Assembly (NCBI RefSeq): GCF_016908515.1
Contig: NZ_JAFBEA010000002.1
Coordinates: 248,001 to 312,000, forward strand
Direction of reading: 5' to 3'
Length of the DNA stretch: 64,000 nucleotides
Origin: Virgibacillus halotolerans
GTDB lineage: Bacteria > Bacillota > Bacilli > Bacillales > Amphibacillaceae
How positions within the stretch are numbered: position 1 is the first letter of the stretch; every line of letters begins with the position of its first letter. The notes beneath the pieces are model-generated. The model was not told the origin of the DNA and searched no databases. It worked only from the letters and a program-made list of their open reading frames with translations. Below are positions 26,361-34,786 of the stretch, piece by piece. The position numbers and the translations under genes were made by a program.

Positions 26361-26412
26361 AAAAGGAAGGCAGTTATCCACTTGAAGGGGGGGACTGTCT
26401 TCCTTTTATTTT
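26361..26412 (+). terminator. Rho-independent terminator after extradiol dioxygenase copy 1
   Basis: AAAAGGAAGGCAGT (26361-26374) pairs with ACTGTCTTCCTTTT (26394-26407) with one G-T pair, then a T-rich tail. Confidence 0.8.
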
Positions 26413-26659
26413 GTGTTACTTATAAGGGCGTAATGAAGTAAGGGACTATTTTTTTAAGCAATTAAAGATTTAAATTCTAACCTTATTATGTAAGATGTGC
26501 CAATTCAAAAGAAAATTAATAAAATGAAGTAATTTTATTTCATATTATAATGCAGGCGAAAGAGAGATGAAGGTTATATTTTAGCGTTTTAATCAAATCG
26601 TCTTCAAACAAACTGTACGAATAGGTCTAATTTTTCATTTACTTAGACTCAAAAGTAGA
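26413..26659. other. AT-rich intergenic stretch
   Basis: No ORF, hairpin or repeat of note between the terminator and the promoter of the next gene. Confidence 0.5.
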
Positions 26660-26741
26660 TTGTTATAAGATTCACCTATATATATAATTATAATCATAGA
26701 GCTTAGAAGCAGCCAGTTACATTGTTATGAAAGCGCTATCT
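26660..26741 (+). promoter_or_regulatory. Promoter and cre site of the luciferase-like monooxygenase
   Basis: TTGTTA (26660-26665), a 17-base spacer and TATAAT (26683-26688) make a good SigA promoter. ATGAAAGCGCTATCT (26727-26741) matches the cre consensus at all 15 positions, about 35 bases into the transcript. Confidence 0.7.
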
Positions 26742-26781
26742 GCGTTGCTTTATAGCTCAAAAAAATTTGGAGGTAATGATA

Positions 26782-27861
26782 ATGAGATTTGGTATTTATG
26801 TAGAATTTCAAAATCCGGAACAAAATAAAAAGTCACATGAGCAAGTATACCGGGAAATATTGGAACAAATAGAGCATGCAGATAAACGAGGATTTACAAC
26901 ATTTAACACTTTAGAACATCATTGGTTCGAGGAATTTTCTATTTCCGCAAATCCAATGGCATTTTTTGCGGCTGCGGCACAACGAACAAAGAATATTCGA
27001 TTTAGAACCTGTTCCCATGTTCTCCCACTGCATAATCCAATGGTATTTGCAGGTCAGGTAGGGGCAACAGATATCTTAACAGGTGGACGATTTGAATTTG
27101 CAGTAGGTCGTGGTCATGCTTGGGTATTCCCAAAAGCTTCCATTCCATTAGAGGAATCAAGAGGGCGTTTTACAGAATCGTTAGAAATCCTCGAGAAAGC
27201 ATTTTCAGAAGATACATTCTCGTACCATGGTAAATATTATGACGTTGAAAATGTAAAAGTCGTACCGAGACCAACCAAAAAACCAAGGATACTTACTGGT
27301 GGGGCAAGCAACCATAATTATGAATTGGCAGGAAAAAAAGGTTGGGGTGTACTGATTACACCAATGCTTCCCCTTGAAAAAGTTTTACCACAGCTGGATA
27401 TTTATAGAGAATCTTGTGAAAAGAATGGAAATACGCCAGATATTGTTTTTGTTCAAGCCCTCTATTTAGATGAAAACGGGGATAAAGCAAGAAAAGAAGC
27501 CGAACCGTATATCAGACAATTTTTGAAGGGAAATGTGGCGCCTACGAAAGAGCTTCCACCAAAAGAGGTACTATTGGAAAAGGACTTTGGATTTTACGCT
27601 AGTGGGGCTTTGGAAGCTACTGCAGAAATTCCATATCAAAAACTATTAGATGATGACTATGTATGGGTTGGATCACCAGAGGAAATCAAAGAGAGAGTTG
27701 CGAAGGTTATTGAAGCATGTCCTGATATATCGGAAATATCAATGCTTTGTACCTATGCTGGAATGGAGCATTGGAAAACCATTCGCACACAGGATCTTTT
27801 CAGTCAACAAATTATGCCCCATTTTCAAAAAGAAAATAAAGTTAAGGCAACCACTGTGTAA
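26782..27861 (+). CDS. LLM-class flavin-dependent monooxygenase
   Basis: Bacterial-luciferase-fold enzyme of 359 residues that uses reduced FMN and O2. MRFGIYVEFQNP opens the first strand; TFNTLEHHWFEEFS (about 43-56), RTCSHVLPLHNPM (about 79-91) and GGRFEFAVGRGHAW (about 104-117) follow, as in luciferase-like oxygenases. GGAGG lies 8 bases before the ATG at 26782; the ORF extends to a TTG at 26767. The flavin reductase encoded at 30304 could supply FMNH2. It stands at the head of the second catabolic module under a promoter with a perfect cre, so it likely makes an early oxidation step. Confidence 0.82.
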   Translation: MRFGIYVEFQNPEQNKKSHEQVYREILEQIEHADKRGFTTFNTLEHHWFEEFSISANPMAFFAAAAQRTKNIRFRTCSHVLPLHNPMVFAGQVGATDILTGGRFEFAVGRGHAWVFPKASIPLEESRGRFTESLEILEKAFSEDTFSYHGKYYDVENVKVVPRPTKKPRILTGGASNHNYELAGKKGWGVLITPMLPLEKVLPQLDIYRESCEKNGNTPDIVFVQALYLDENGDKARKEAEPYIRQFLKGNVAPTKELPPKEVLLEKDFGFYASGALEATAEIPYQKLLDDDYVWVGSPEEIKERVAKVIEACPDISEISMLCTYAGMEHWKTIRTQDLFSQQIMPHFQKENKVKATTV

Positions 27862-28045
27862 TCGTTAAAATTCTATTGATTGGTATTTGATAAATTACAC
27901 AAAAATATAGAGGGAGCCGGTGATTAAAGAAATGATTATTTCTTTAAATCTCCTTTCTTTTAAAATATATCTCTTATATAAATTATGAAATATAAAAGCA
28001 GTTTAATTAGCGGCTGTTGGAGCAAATAAAGAGAGGATGTAAAAA

Positions 28046-28345
28046 ATGGTCATTGATGATTTACCAATGCATTCATCGTTATTTCCATTTGAAAGGTTCA
28101 TCCATTTGCCAGATAGGAAATTTATAGATTGGTGTATTGAAGAATACTCAGTTAATCAGGGTATTTTCAATGTAATTGACCAGTGGTTTTTCGATTACGG
28201 CTTGGAAAATATTATTGTACGGCGCAAAGCAATTATAAGTTTTCTCTTACATGCAAATTTACATGTCAGTAAAGGAAAAACTTATATTCAGTTCGGAAAG
28301 GGCGGCGTGAAAAAAAGTCTTCATTATTTTGTTAACGAGTGCTAA
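28046..28345 (+). CDS. Hypothetical protein, 99 residues
   Basis: Not recognised. It is a soluble-looking protein rich in aromatic residues and His, with no signal peptide, membrane segment or metal motif. GAGAGGATG is just upstream of the ATG. It ends 30 bases before the regulator gene, in the same direction, so the two are probably co-transcribed. It may be a true small protein or a remnant of a larger gene. Confidence 0.5.
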   Translation: MVIDDLPMHSSLFPFERFIHLPDRKFIDWCIEEYSVNQGIFNVIDQWFFDYGLENIIVRRKAIISFLLHANLHVSKGKTYIQFGKGGVKKSLHYFVNEC

Positions 28346-28377
28346 ATTAGGTAAACTGAATAATGAGGTGAATCTAT

Positions 28378-30246
28378 GTGATGAAAGCTAGTGAACTATC
28401 CTTAAATGACTTGCTAGAAGTATCACAGCAATCTAAAATGCTTTTAAAAAGCCACCATATGTCCATTTCCAGTTTGGATGCATGGGGCGATTCGAGAAAG
28501 GATTTAATTAATGCCCTTGGAATTGAGCGTGCTAAAAGGTTCTTAATTCGTAGTGGTTGGAATAATGGCAAACGTGAAGCAAGAATGTTAAAAGACTCAA
28601 TACGCTGGAAAGATAAGTATGAATGGTTGATTGCAGGATCAAAAATGCATTACCTCAACGGACGGACCCTGTCCTACCCAGAAACATTTCATGCAGATAT
28701 GGAAAATGGGGAATTTGATGTCGATGGTTACTGGATTGATTCTTATGAAGCAGAACAACATCTTCATCATTTTTCCCATTATCATGAACCTATTTGTTTT
28801 TATCTCGTTGGTTATGCAGGTGGTTATACAAGTGAGTGCATGGGGAAGACAATTATTTTCAAGGAAACACAATGTAAGGGGAAGGGCGACAATCACTGTT
28901 CTTATGAAGGAAAGACTCTAGAATCATGGGGGAATGATATTTCCGATGATTTGATATATTACAAGGATATTGATATGGCAGATGAACGGGATCAAATGTA
29001 TCAATATGTAGAACAACAAAGAGAGAAATTGAAAGTTGCCAACATATTAAGCCGTCAGTTGACGGATGCTATGCTTGAAGGGAAAGGATTAAAAACATTT
29101 GCCGACATTCTCTGGCAAAGTGTTCATTGCCCGATTGTAATTGAAAATAGGCAATTTGAAGCGTTTGCGAGATGTGGTGAGATACCTGGAATCGCTCATG
29201 AAGTCACTGCAAAACATGCAGTAAATCAGGTAGACGAGATGGTTGGAAGTAATAGAAGGCTTATTACTGAATTAAAAGAAAAAACATTTAGGTTACTATC
29301 TGTACCTATTATTGCTGGGCAAAATATTTTAGGGTTTATAACGATAGTGGATAAGAATGGAAATGATGACTTCAGTTTCGACTTATTAGAGAGAGTAGCT
29401 ACAATAGCTGCAATATATTTGAAAAACAAACGAATTGCGATTGAAACGGAGGAAAGGTTAAGGGGAGATTTGGCTAAGCAATTATTGAACGAAGGGGATA
29501 TAGATGAATACGAAGTTAATAACCGTTTGAGTTTACTTGGTTACGATTTGAAAAATACTTATTATATCTTTCATATAGAAATAGATAATCGGGATCACAA
29601 AGATTATCTGAAAATCCGTGAAAAATTCACAGCAGTTTTTAAACGTGATATGGAAGTTTATGGTAGCCGATCACTTCTTTTTACTTCGGGTGCAAATTAT
29701 ATACAGGTTATTGTCGCCAAAAGTCTTATTGAAGATAAACAGATAACGGTAAAGAAGTACGGAGAACAAATTCTAAAGCACATTGGTAAACAGCATATAT
29801 ATGTAGGAATTAGTGAAGAAACACAGAATGTATATCATTTTAGTAGGCAAGCAAAAGAAGCTAAAAAGGCGGTAGAGCTTGCAAAAATGAAGGGCAAAAC
29901 ATCCACTGTGATACTGTCAAGCGAATTAGGTCATCTTACATTGTTATTGAATGCACGTGATCCAAATGAATTGAAAGCGTTTGCTGAAAGGGAATTGGCT
30001 TCACTAATAGAATATGATGAAAGGAAGAATTCAGCATTATTGCAGACTTTATTTAGTTATTCGCAAAATGAATTTAATCTCCATAAAACTGCAAGGTTAA
30101 TGCACGTATCTATAAGTGGTATGAGGTACCGGATCCAGAAAATAGAAGAGTTGTTGGACCTAACATTAACTAATTCCAATAGTAGATTTGAGATACAACT
30201 TTCATTACAAGTTTTATTCTTATTTGGTGGAATAACCTCCAAATAA
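28378..30246 (+). CDS. Aromatic-sensing regulator: XylR_N + V4R + GAF-like + PucR/CdaR-type HTH
   Basis: A 622-residue regulator. Residues about 15-110 resemble the XylR/DmpR aromatic-binding domain (GIERAKRFLIRSGWNNGKREA). Residues about 115-190 are a V4R domain with the ECMGKTIIFKETQCKGKGDNHCSYEG zinc-type motif. A coiled linker and GAF-like region follow (about 210-360). The C-terminus (about 555-615) carries the PucR/CdaR HTH_30: LHKTARLMHVSISGMRYRIQKIEELL. There is no AAA+ sigma-54 domain, so the XylR sensor is joined to a different output. GTG 28378 or ATG 28381 may start it. It is placed to control the flanking monooxygenase and Rieske genes in response to an aromatic inducer. Confidence 0.85.
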   Translation: MMKASELSLNDLLEVSQQSKMLLKSHHMSISSLDAWGDSRKDLINALGIERAKRFLIRSGWNNGKREARMLKDSIRWKDKYEWLIAGSKMHYLNGRTLSYPETFHADMENGEFDVDGYWIDSYEAEQHLHHFSHYHEPICFYLVGYAGGYTSECMGKTIIFKETQCKGKGDNHCSYEGKTLESWGNDISDDLIYYKDIDMADERDQMYQYVEQQREKLKVANILSRQLTDAMLEGKGLKTFADILWQSVHCPIVIENRQFEAFARCGEIPGIAHEVTAKHAVNQVDEMVGSNRRLITELKEKTFRLLSVPIIAGQNILGFITIVDKNGNDDFSFDLLERVATIAAIYLKNKRIAIETEERLRGDLAKQLLNEGDIDEYEVNNRLSLLGYDLKNTYYIFHIEIDNRDHKDYLKIREKFTAVFKRDMEVYGSRSLLFTSGANYIQVIVAKSLIEDKQITVKKYGEQILKHIGKQHIYVGISEETQNVYHFSRQAKEAKKAVELAKMKGKTSTVILSSELGHLTLLLNARDPNELKAFAERELASLIEYDERKNSALLQTLFSYSQNEFNLHKTARLMHVSISGMRYRIQKIEELLDLTLTNSNSRFEIQLSLQVLFLFGGITSK

Positions 30247-30303
30247 AATTTACGGATTATATTGTCAGGAAGTTATAATCAAAAATTGTATAGGAGGATA
30301 AAA

Positions 30304-30795
30304 ATGAATCCAAAAGAATTTAGAAATACGATGGGTAACTTTGCAACAGGTGTAACTGTGATTACAACATCGAAAGGAGAAGAACTTATTGGCATGACCG
30401 CGAATTCGTTTTCTTCCTTGTCGGTTGACCCACCCTTAATTCTAGTGTGTATCGATAAAAAATCAACAAGCATGAGAGCATTTTCTCGTGATCATCCTTT
30501 TGCCGTGAACATTTTACAAGAGGAACAGGAAGAGGCTTGTAGTGGTTTCGCTAAAAAAGGAGGAAATAAGTTTGAACGCGCATCTTACTATTTATCTGAA
30601 ACTGGTGTGCCGGTTTTAGAAAATAATATGGCGACGATTGAATGTACAGTTTACGATATTTTAGAAGGCGGAGATCATTATATCATTACTGGTTATGTCC
30701 AAAATGTCTCTTATAACAATGAGAAGAAGCCATTGTTGTTTTTTCGGGGGAAATTCGGATCGATTTTTGAGGATATTACGATAGCAGCGAAATAA
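30304..30795 (+). CDS. Flavin reductase (HpaC-like)
   Basis: NAD(P)H:FMN oxidoreductase of the flavin-reductase-like family, 163 residues. The N-terminal FRNTMGNFATGVTVITT (about 5-21), MTANSFSSLSVDPPLILVC (about 32-50) and a late DHYIITGYV block match HpaC/RutF-type reductases. GGAGG lies 7 bases before the ATG at 30304; the ORF extends back to 30262 without a ribosome site. It would deliver FMNH2 to the luciferase-like monooxygenase at 26782, the only flavin monooxygenase nearby. Confidence 0.85.
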   Translation: MNPKEFRNTMGNFATGVTVITTSKGEELIGMTANSFSSLSVDPPLILVCIDKKSTSMRAFSRDHPFAVNILQEEQEEACSGFAKKGGNKFERASYYLSETGVPVLENNMATIECTVYDILEGGDHYIITGYVQNVSYNNEKKPLLFFRGKFGSIFEDITIAAK

Positions 30796-30863
30796 TAATC
30801 TGGGCTTAAAGGGTTATCTAAATTAGAAAAATAATTATTAAAATAGTAATAGGAGGAAGTAAA

Positions 30864-32144
30864 ATGTTATCAAAAGCAGATAATCAATTGCTGACACAAA
30901 CTGATTCAGGAACACCTATGGGAGACTTATTTCGAAGATATTGGATTCCAGTTGCAAATTCCGAAGAATTAATAGCGGACGGTAAACCACAACGAATACG
31001 ACTTTTAGGTGAAGATTTGGTGGCTTTTCGGGATACAAAAGGTGATGTTGGTCTCGTAGATGAACGCTGTCCTCATAGGGGCACATCCCTTTATTACGGT
31101 ATTAATGATGGATGTGGACTTCGTTGTATGTATCATGGGTGGAAATTTGATACAAATGGTGACTGTGTTGAAATCCCTTCCGAGGAAGAGGATGGTAAAT
31201 TCAGGAAGTCTATTAAATTAAAAAACTATCCAATTCAGGAAGCCGGTGGTGTGATATGGACTTATATGGGACCAGCCGAAGCGGAACCACCTTTACCTGA
31301 TTTTCATTGGTTAGGGTTATCCAGAGAGAATAAGTTGATTGAGCGTGTTTGGCAGGAATGTAATTATGCACAAGCTATGGAGAACGATCTAGACTTTGTC
31401 CACGCGGCATTTCTGCATAGGGCACATGGTGAACAGGAACTAACTTCCGAAGGTGTATTAAGTAGTGATTTGGGGATCGATCCAGATCACCCACTAGTAA
31501 AAAATCCACCTGTTAAACAAGCTGTGCAAGATACAAACTATGGGAAACGTTGTGTTGCCGTAGGAATTGGGAATGAGACGGAAAATGCCTTCATGGAAAT
31601 CCATTACATTTTCCCTTTTTATACCTATCCACCTAGATTTGCTGGTGAAGATGGAATGTGGCATGCGTTTATTCCGCGCGATGATAATAGCACATGGGTC
31701 TGGGATGTGCAATTTTCACATGATAGGGAGATTGATGTTCAAGCGCAGCATGATCGTCGTGGACTAACATTGGATGAAGATTTACGAAAATACAAAAATC
31801 TAGAGAACGAATATGACCAGGACCGTTTGTTACAGAAAGAAGGGAACTTTACGGGTATTCGTGGAATAGCAAACCAAGATCACGCAGCAACTGAGACAAT
31901 GGGTCCAATTGTTGATCGATCTATAGAAAGACTGGGTACAAGTGATCTACCAGTTATTCAAATGCGCCGTTTGCTACTTAGACAGGTAAAAGCATTTCAA
32001 AAAGATCAAGAACCTATGCAATTAGAAAATGCGTCTTTAAGGACACTGTTGAGTGAAGGCTTGTATGATGATAATCAAAAAACATGGCAAGAAGCATTTC
32101 CATTAAAAGAACGATTTGAGAAAAAGAAGGAAGTAAAAAGTTGA
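30864..32144 (+). CDS. Rieske oxygenase, phthalate 4,5-dioxygenase type
   Basis: Single-subunit (alpha3-type) Rieske non-heme iron oxygenase of 426 residues. Rieske ligands are C69, H71, C88 and H91 (RCPHRG, CMYHGW). The iron-site segment is NDLDFVHAAFLH, with D177, H180 and H185. The opening DLFRRYWIPVA matches phthalate-dioxygenase-like enzymes. AGGAGG precedes the ATG. Unlike the enzyme at 10467 it has no beta-subunit gene. Electrons probably come from the 7Fe ferredoxin and FNR2 encoded downstream. It overlaps the next gene by 4 bases. Confidence 0.88.
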   Translation: MLSKADNQLLTQTDSGTPMGDLFRRYWIPVANSEELIADGKPQRIRLLGEDLVAFRDTKGDVGLVDERCPHRGTSLYYGINDGCGLRCMYHGWKFDTNGDCVEIPSEEEDGKFRKSIKLKNYPIQEAGGVIWTYMGPAEAEPPLPDFHWLGLSRENKLIERVWQECNYAQAMENDLDFVHAAFLHRAHGEQELTSEGVLSSDLGIDPDHPLVKNPPVKQAVQDTNYGKRCVAVGIGNETENAFMEIHYIFPFYTYPPRFAGEDGMWHAFIPRDDNSTWVWDVQFSHDREIDVQAQHDRRGLTLDEDLRKYKNLENEYDQDRLLQKEGNFTGIRGIANQDHAATETMGPIVDRSIERLGTSDLPVIQMRRLLLRQVKAFQKDQEPMQLENASLRTLLSEGLYDDNQKTWQEAFPLKERFEKKKEVKS

Positions 32145-33331
32145 ATGAAAAATATTATGATGATTATCGCTCCTTCGGTTATTTGAAAGCAGGTATTGAC
32201 TATAGGTTGTATGAATTATCAGATGATTTAAATCATTCTTATATAACTAAACTTAATGAAGAAGATGAAGAAGAAGTATCAACTATATTATCAGAAAAAA
32301 TGATTGTATCTATGCGTGATCATGGATTTATTGTCCCTAAACATTTTGAGGATATCATTCCTTATTGCCAGGACTTGCATACTTCTTTTCATTATGAAGG
32401 AATAGCTAAATCGGGTATCGATGTTATATTTGAAAACTTTATGGACGGGATAGCTATTACCACTTCAAAAAATGGTCTGAAATGGGATGAAGTGATTTAT
32501 TTATTAGGGATGCGATATGCAGATATTGCCCACCAAGAAAGTGTGTACATTGCTAAAACATATAAAGATTTAACAAGCGCCAAAAAGAACAAGCAAACGG
32601 CGCTGCTTCCTTCTCTTGAGGCTGCAAATGTATTAGAAAATGAAGTGGACAGGGTTGATATACTTTACGGACTTGGGATTCGATGTATGGGGATCACGTA
32701 TAACGAAGCGAATACATTAGGTGCTGGTTTAATTGAAAATAACGGGGGATTAACTAATTTTGGACGTCGTGTTATAGAACGAATGAATCACCTAGGAATG
32801 ATTATCGATATTTCCCATTGTAATGAAAGCACAAGCCTTGATGTCATTCATTATAGCGAAATGCCGGTCTTAATCACACATGCAGGAGCTAAATCCTTAT
32901 GGAATACAGCACGGATGAAATCAGATAAAGTGCTTCAATCGTGTGCTGAAAAGGGAGGAGTAATCGGTATTTGCGCAGCTCCAAATACGACGGTAACGCA
33001 TGAGCGCCCTGTTCATTCAATCGAATCAGTAATGGAGCACTTTGAATATATAGCCAGTCTTGTTGGAATAGATCATGTAGGCTTTGGTCCTGATACATTT
33101 TTTGGTGACCATGTTGCTCTGCAACATGCATTTGATGATCGATTAGGTATTTCAGCATCACATAAAGGCGAGATGGTTAAGGAAGCGAAATATGTGCAAG
33201 GAGCGGAAAATCCTTCAGAAGCAATGAAAAATATGGTTAGATGGCTTGTGAAGCATGAATATAAAGAAATAGAGATTGAAAAAGCAGCTGGTCAAAATGT
33301 GATGCGTGTAATAAAAAATATTCTTAAATAG
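32141..33331 (+). CDS. Peptidase M19 (renal dipeptidase-like) family hydrolase, variant metal site
   Basis: TIM-barrel metallohydrolase of the membrane-dipeptidase family, 396 residues. Recognisable are LPSLEA with the bridging Glu (about 158), GIRCMGITYNEAN, NFGRRVIERMNHLGMIIDISH with a metal His, LITHAGAKSLWN with a second His, and GFGPDTFFGD with the catalytic Asp region. The usual N-terminal DGHND pair of metal ligands is not found; the corresponding stretch seems to be MRDHGFIVPK. The start is TTG, coupled to the Rieske gene (TTGA). It may hydrolyse an amide or lactam intermediate rather than a dipeptide. Confidence 0.7.
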   Translation: MNEKYYDDYRSFGYLKAGIDYRLYELSDDLNHSYITKLNEEDEEEVSTILSEKMIVSMRDHGFIVPKHFEDIIPYCQDLHTSFHYEGIAKSGIDVIFENFMDGIAITTSKNGLKWDEVIYLLGMRYADIAHQESVYIAKTYKDLTSAKKNKQTALLPSLEAANVLENEVDRVDILYGLGIRCMGITYNEANTLGAGLIENNGGLTNFGRRVIERMNHLGMIIDISHCNESTSLDVIHYSEMPVLITHAGAKSLWNTARMKSDKVLQSCAEKGGVIGICAAPNTTVTHERPVHSIESVMEHFEYIASLVGIDHVGFGPDTFFGDHVALQHAFDDRLGISASHKGEMVKEAKYVQGAENPSEAMKNMVRWLVKHEYKEIEIEKAAGQNVMRVIKNILK

Positions 33332-33351
33332 TAGGATAGCGAGGGTTAAAA

Positions 33352-34092
33352 ATGAGGGATAAAGTTGTTATTGTTACCGGGGGATCAAAAGGTCTTGGTA
33401 AATACATGGCAAAAGATTTCGTTGAAAATGGCGCTAAAGTTGTGATCACAGGAAGAAACGAGGATAGCTTGACAGCAGCAAAAAAAGAGATCGCACATGA
33501 AAATGGAGAGATTGACACTATCCAGATGGACGTGTCGGACGTTTCTGCAGTTAAAAAAACCGTGAACACTGTTATAGAAAAGTGGGGACGAATTGATGTA
33601 TTAGTCAATAATGCTGCAGTTCGAAAGGAAACAGGTATTGAAGAGATCGATGAAGAAGAGTGGAACAATATCGTTTCAATTAATTTAGGTGGGACATTCT
33701 TCTTTTCACAAGCCGTTATTGAACAGATGAAAAGTCAAAAGTGGGGGCGGATAATTAATGTATCTTCATACGGTGGTCAAGCGGGTCCTTTAACGTCAGG
33801 AGCCCACTATTGTGCATCGAAGGCTGGACAATTTGCATTAACAAAGACATTTGCTCGTTATTTAGCAGATAGTGGTATTACTGTGAATACAGTATCTCCA
33901 GCGGCAATTGAGTCTCCAGAAATGGAAAAAATGGATTCTGGCAAATTAAAAGTAATGAAAAGGTCAATTCCAGTTCAACGGTTTGGTAAGTCAGAGGAAG
34001 TTGCGAAAATGGTTTCTTATCTCGCATCCGATTCGACTGGATATATTACGGGAGCAACTTTTGATATCAATGGCGGGTTATTAATGCGTTAA
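33352..34092 (+). CDS. Short-chain dehydrogenase/reductase
   Basis: Classical SDR of 246 residues. Cofactor motif TGGSKGLG at about 9-16, NNAA near 86-89, catalytic Ser in INVSSYGG near 138, and YCASKAGQ (Tyr and Lys) near 152-159. A basic residue after the second strand (TGRNED) favours NADP. It lies in the Rieske oxygenase operon and could dehydrogenate a dihydrodiol or reduce an oxo intermediate. It is not closely similar to the SDR relic at 10062. Confidence 0.85.
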   Translation: MRDKVVIVTGGSKGLGKYMAKDFVENGAKVVITGRNEDSLTAAKKEIAHENGEIDTIQMDVSDVSAVKKTVNTVIEKWGRIDVLVNNAAVRKETGIEEIDEEEWNNIVSINLGGTFFFSQAVIEQMKSQKWGRIINVSSYGGQAGPLTSGAHYCASKAGQFALTKTFARYLADSGITVNTVSPAAIESPEMEKMDSGKLKVMKRSIPVQRFGKSEEVAKMVSYLASDSTGYITGATFDINGGLLMR

Positions 34093-34115
34093 AATTTGAA
34101 AGGGGATGTGTGCAT

Positions 34116-34478
34116 ATGTCAGATATTAAGCACGGAGCACCGGAAATACCAACTCCGCTTAGAGTCTTTATGACGTTTGAGTCGACAGGTTGGTTTGAAA
34201 CAACACAGAAACAAAAGGAACAAGAATTATTACCTAATTTAAAGAAGATATTAAACGAATGGGAGGAAAATGGATCAAAATTACTAGGAACTTTTGATAG
34301 GGATATTATGACAGCTGGATCATCGGGGCCAGTTAACTGGCATGCTTGTTTTCTATATGATGTTCCAGATTTACAAACGATTACCAATATGACGCATGCC
34401 TTTAGAGATGCAGGTATTGATCGATATTTTCGTATAGAGGCTTCCATTGGTCGACCATTTTTTCTACTGGAAAACTAA
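34116..34478 (+). CDS. Small conserved-looking protein of unknown function
   Basis: 120 residues, soluble, no metal motif recognised. It begins after a Pro-rich lead (PEIPTPLRVFMTFESTGWFET) and ends RYFRIEASIGRPFFLLE, which looks like a compact alpha/beta domain. AAGGGGA lies 9 bases before the ATG at 34116; the ORF extends to a GTG at 34110. It follows SDR and Rieske genes in the same operon. Small unknown proteins of this size accompany some Rieske/SDR/amidase catabolic clusters such as iac (indole-acetate), but homology was not tested. Confidence 0.6.
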   Translation: MSDIKHGAPEIPTPLRVFMTFESTGWFETTQKQKEQELLPNLKKILNEWEENGSKLLGTFDRDIMTAGSSGPVNWHACFLYDVPDLQTITNMTHAFRDAGIDRYFRIEASIGRPFFLLEN

Positions 34479-34666
34479 CTTCTTAATTAAGACTCTAAAA
34501 AACAATGGTTTAATACAGTCAGATTGTGGGATCGATTATAGATACATTTGGTTTTTTTCTAATATTCGATCCCAATTTTCTATATAGGGTTAAAATATAA
34601 AATGTTTAAGCCTACGCCTATTTGCATTTGGAATTTCTACCTGGAGGATAGGAACGATTGGGGAGG

Positions 34667-34786
34667 ATGGATGTGGACTTAACTGATTACTTAATTAATT
34701 TTTTAAGGATTGAGGAAAATTGGCTCATTGAATCGGAACCAGCTTTTCAACTGGAGTTGGATAAATTTGAGGAGGCTATTGAATGA
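34667..34786 (+). CDS. Tiny ORF coupled to the amidase gene
   Basis: A 36- to 42-codon ORF whose TGA overlaps the amidase ATG as ATGA. Possible starts are TTG 34658 (GGAGG 10 bases upstream), ATG 34667 and GTG 34673 (GGGGAGG 6 bases upstream). The peptide is acidic and helical-looking: DLTDYLINFLRIEENWLIE...FQLELDKFEEAIE. Short GatC/AtzG-like partners are known beside some amidases, and this position and coupling fit such a role, but the peptide is shorter than AtzG. Alternatively it only drives translational coupling. Confidence 0.5.
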   Translation: MDVDLTDYLINFLRIEENWLIESEPAFQLELDKFEEAIE

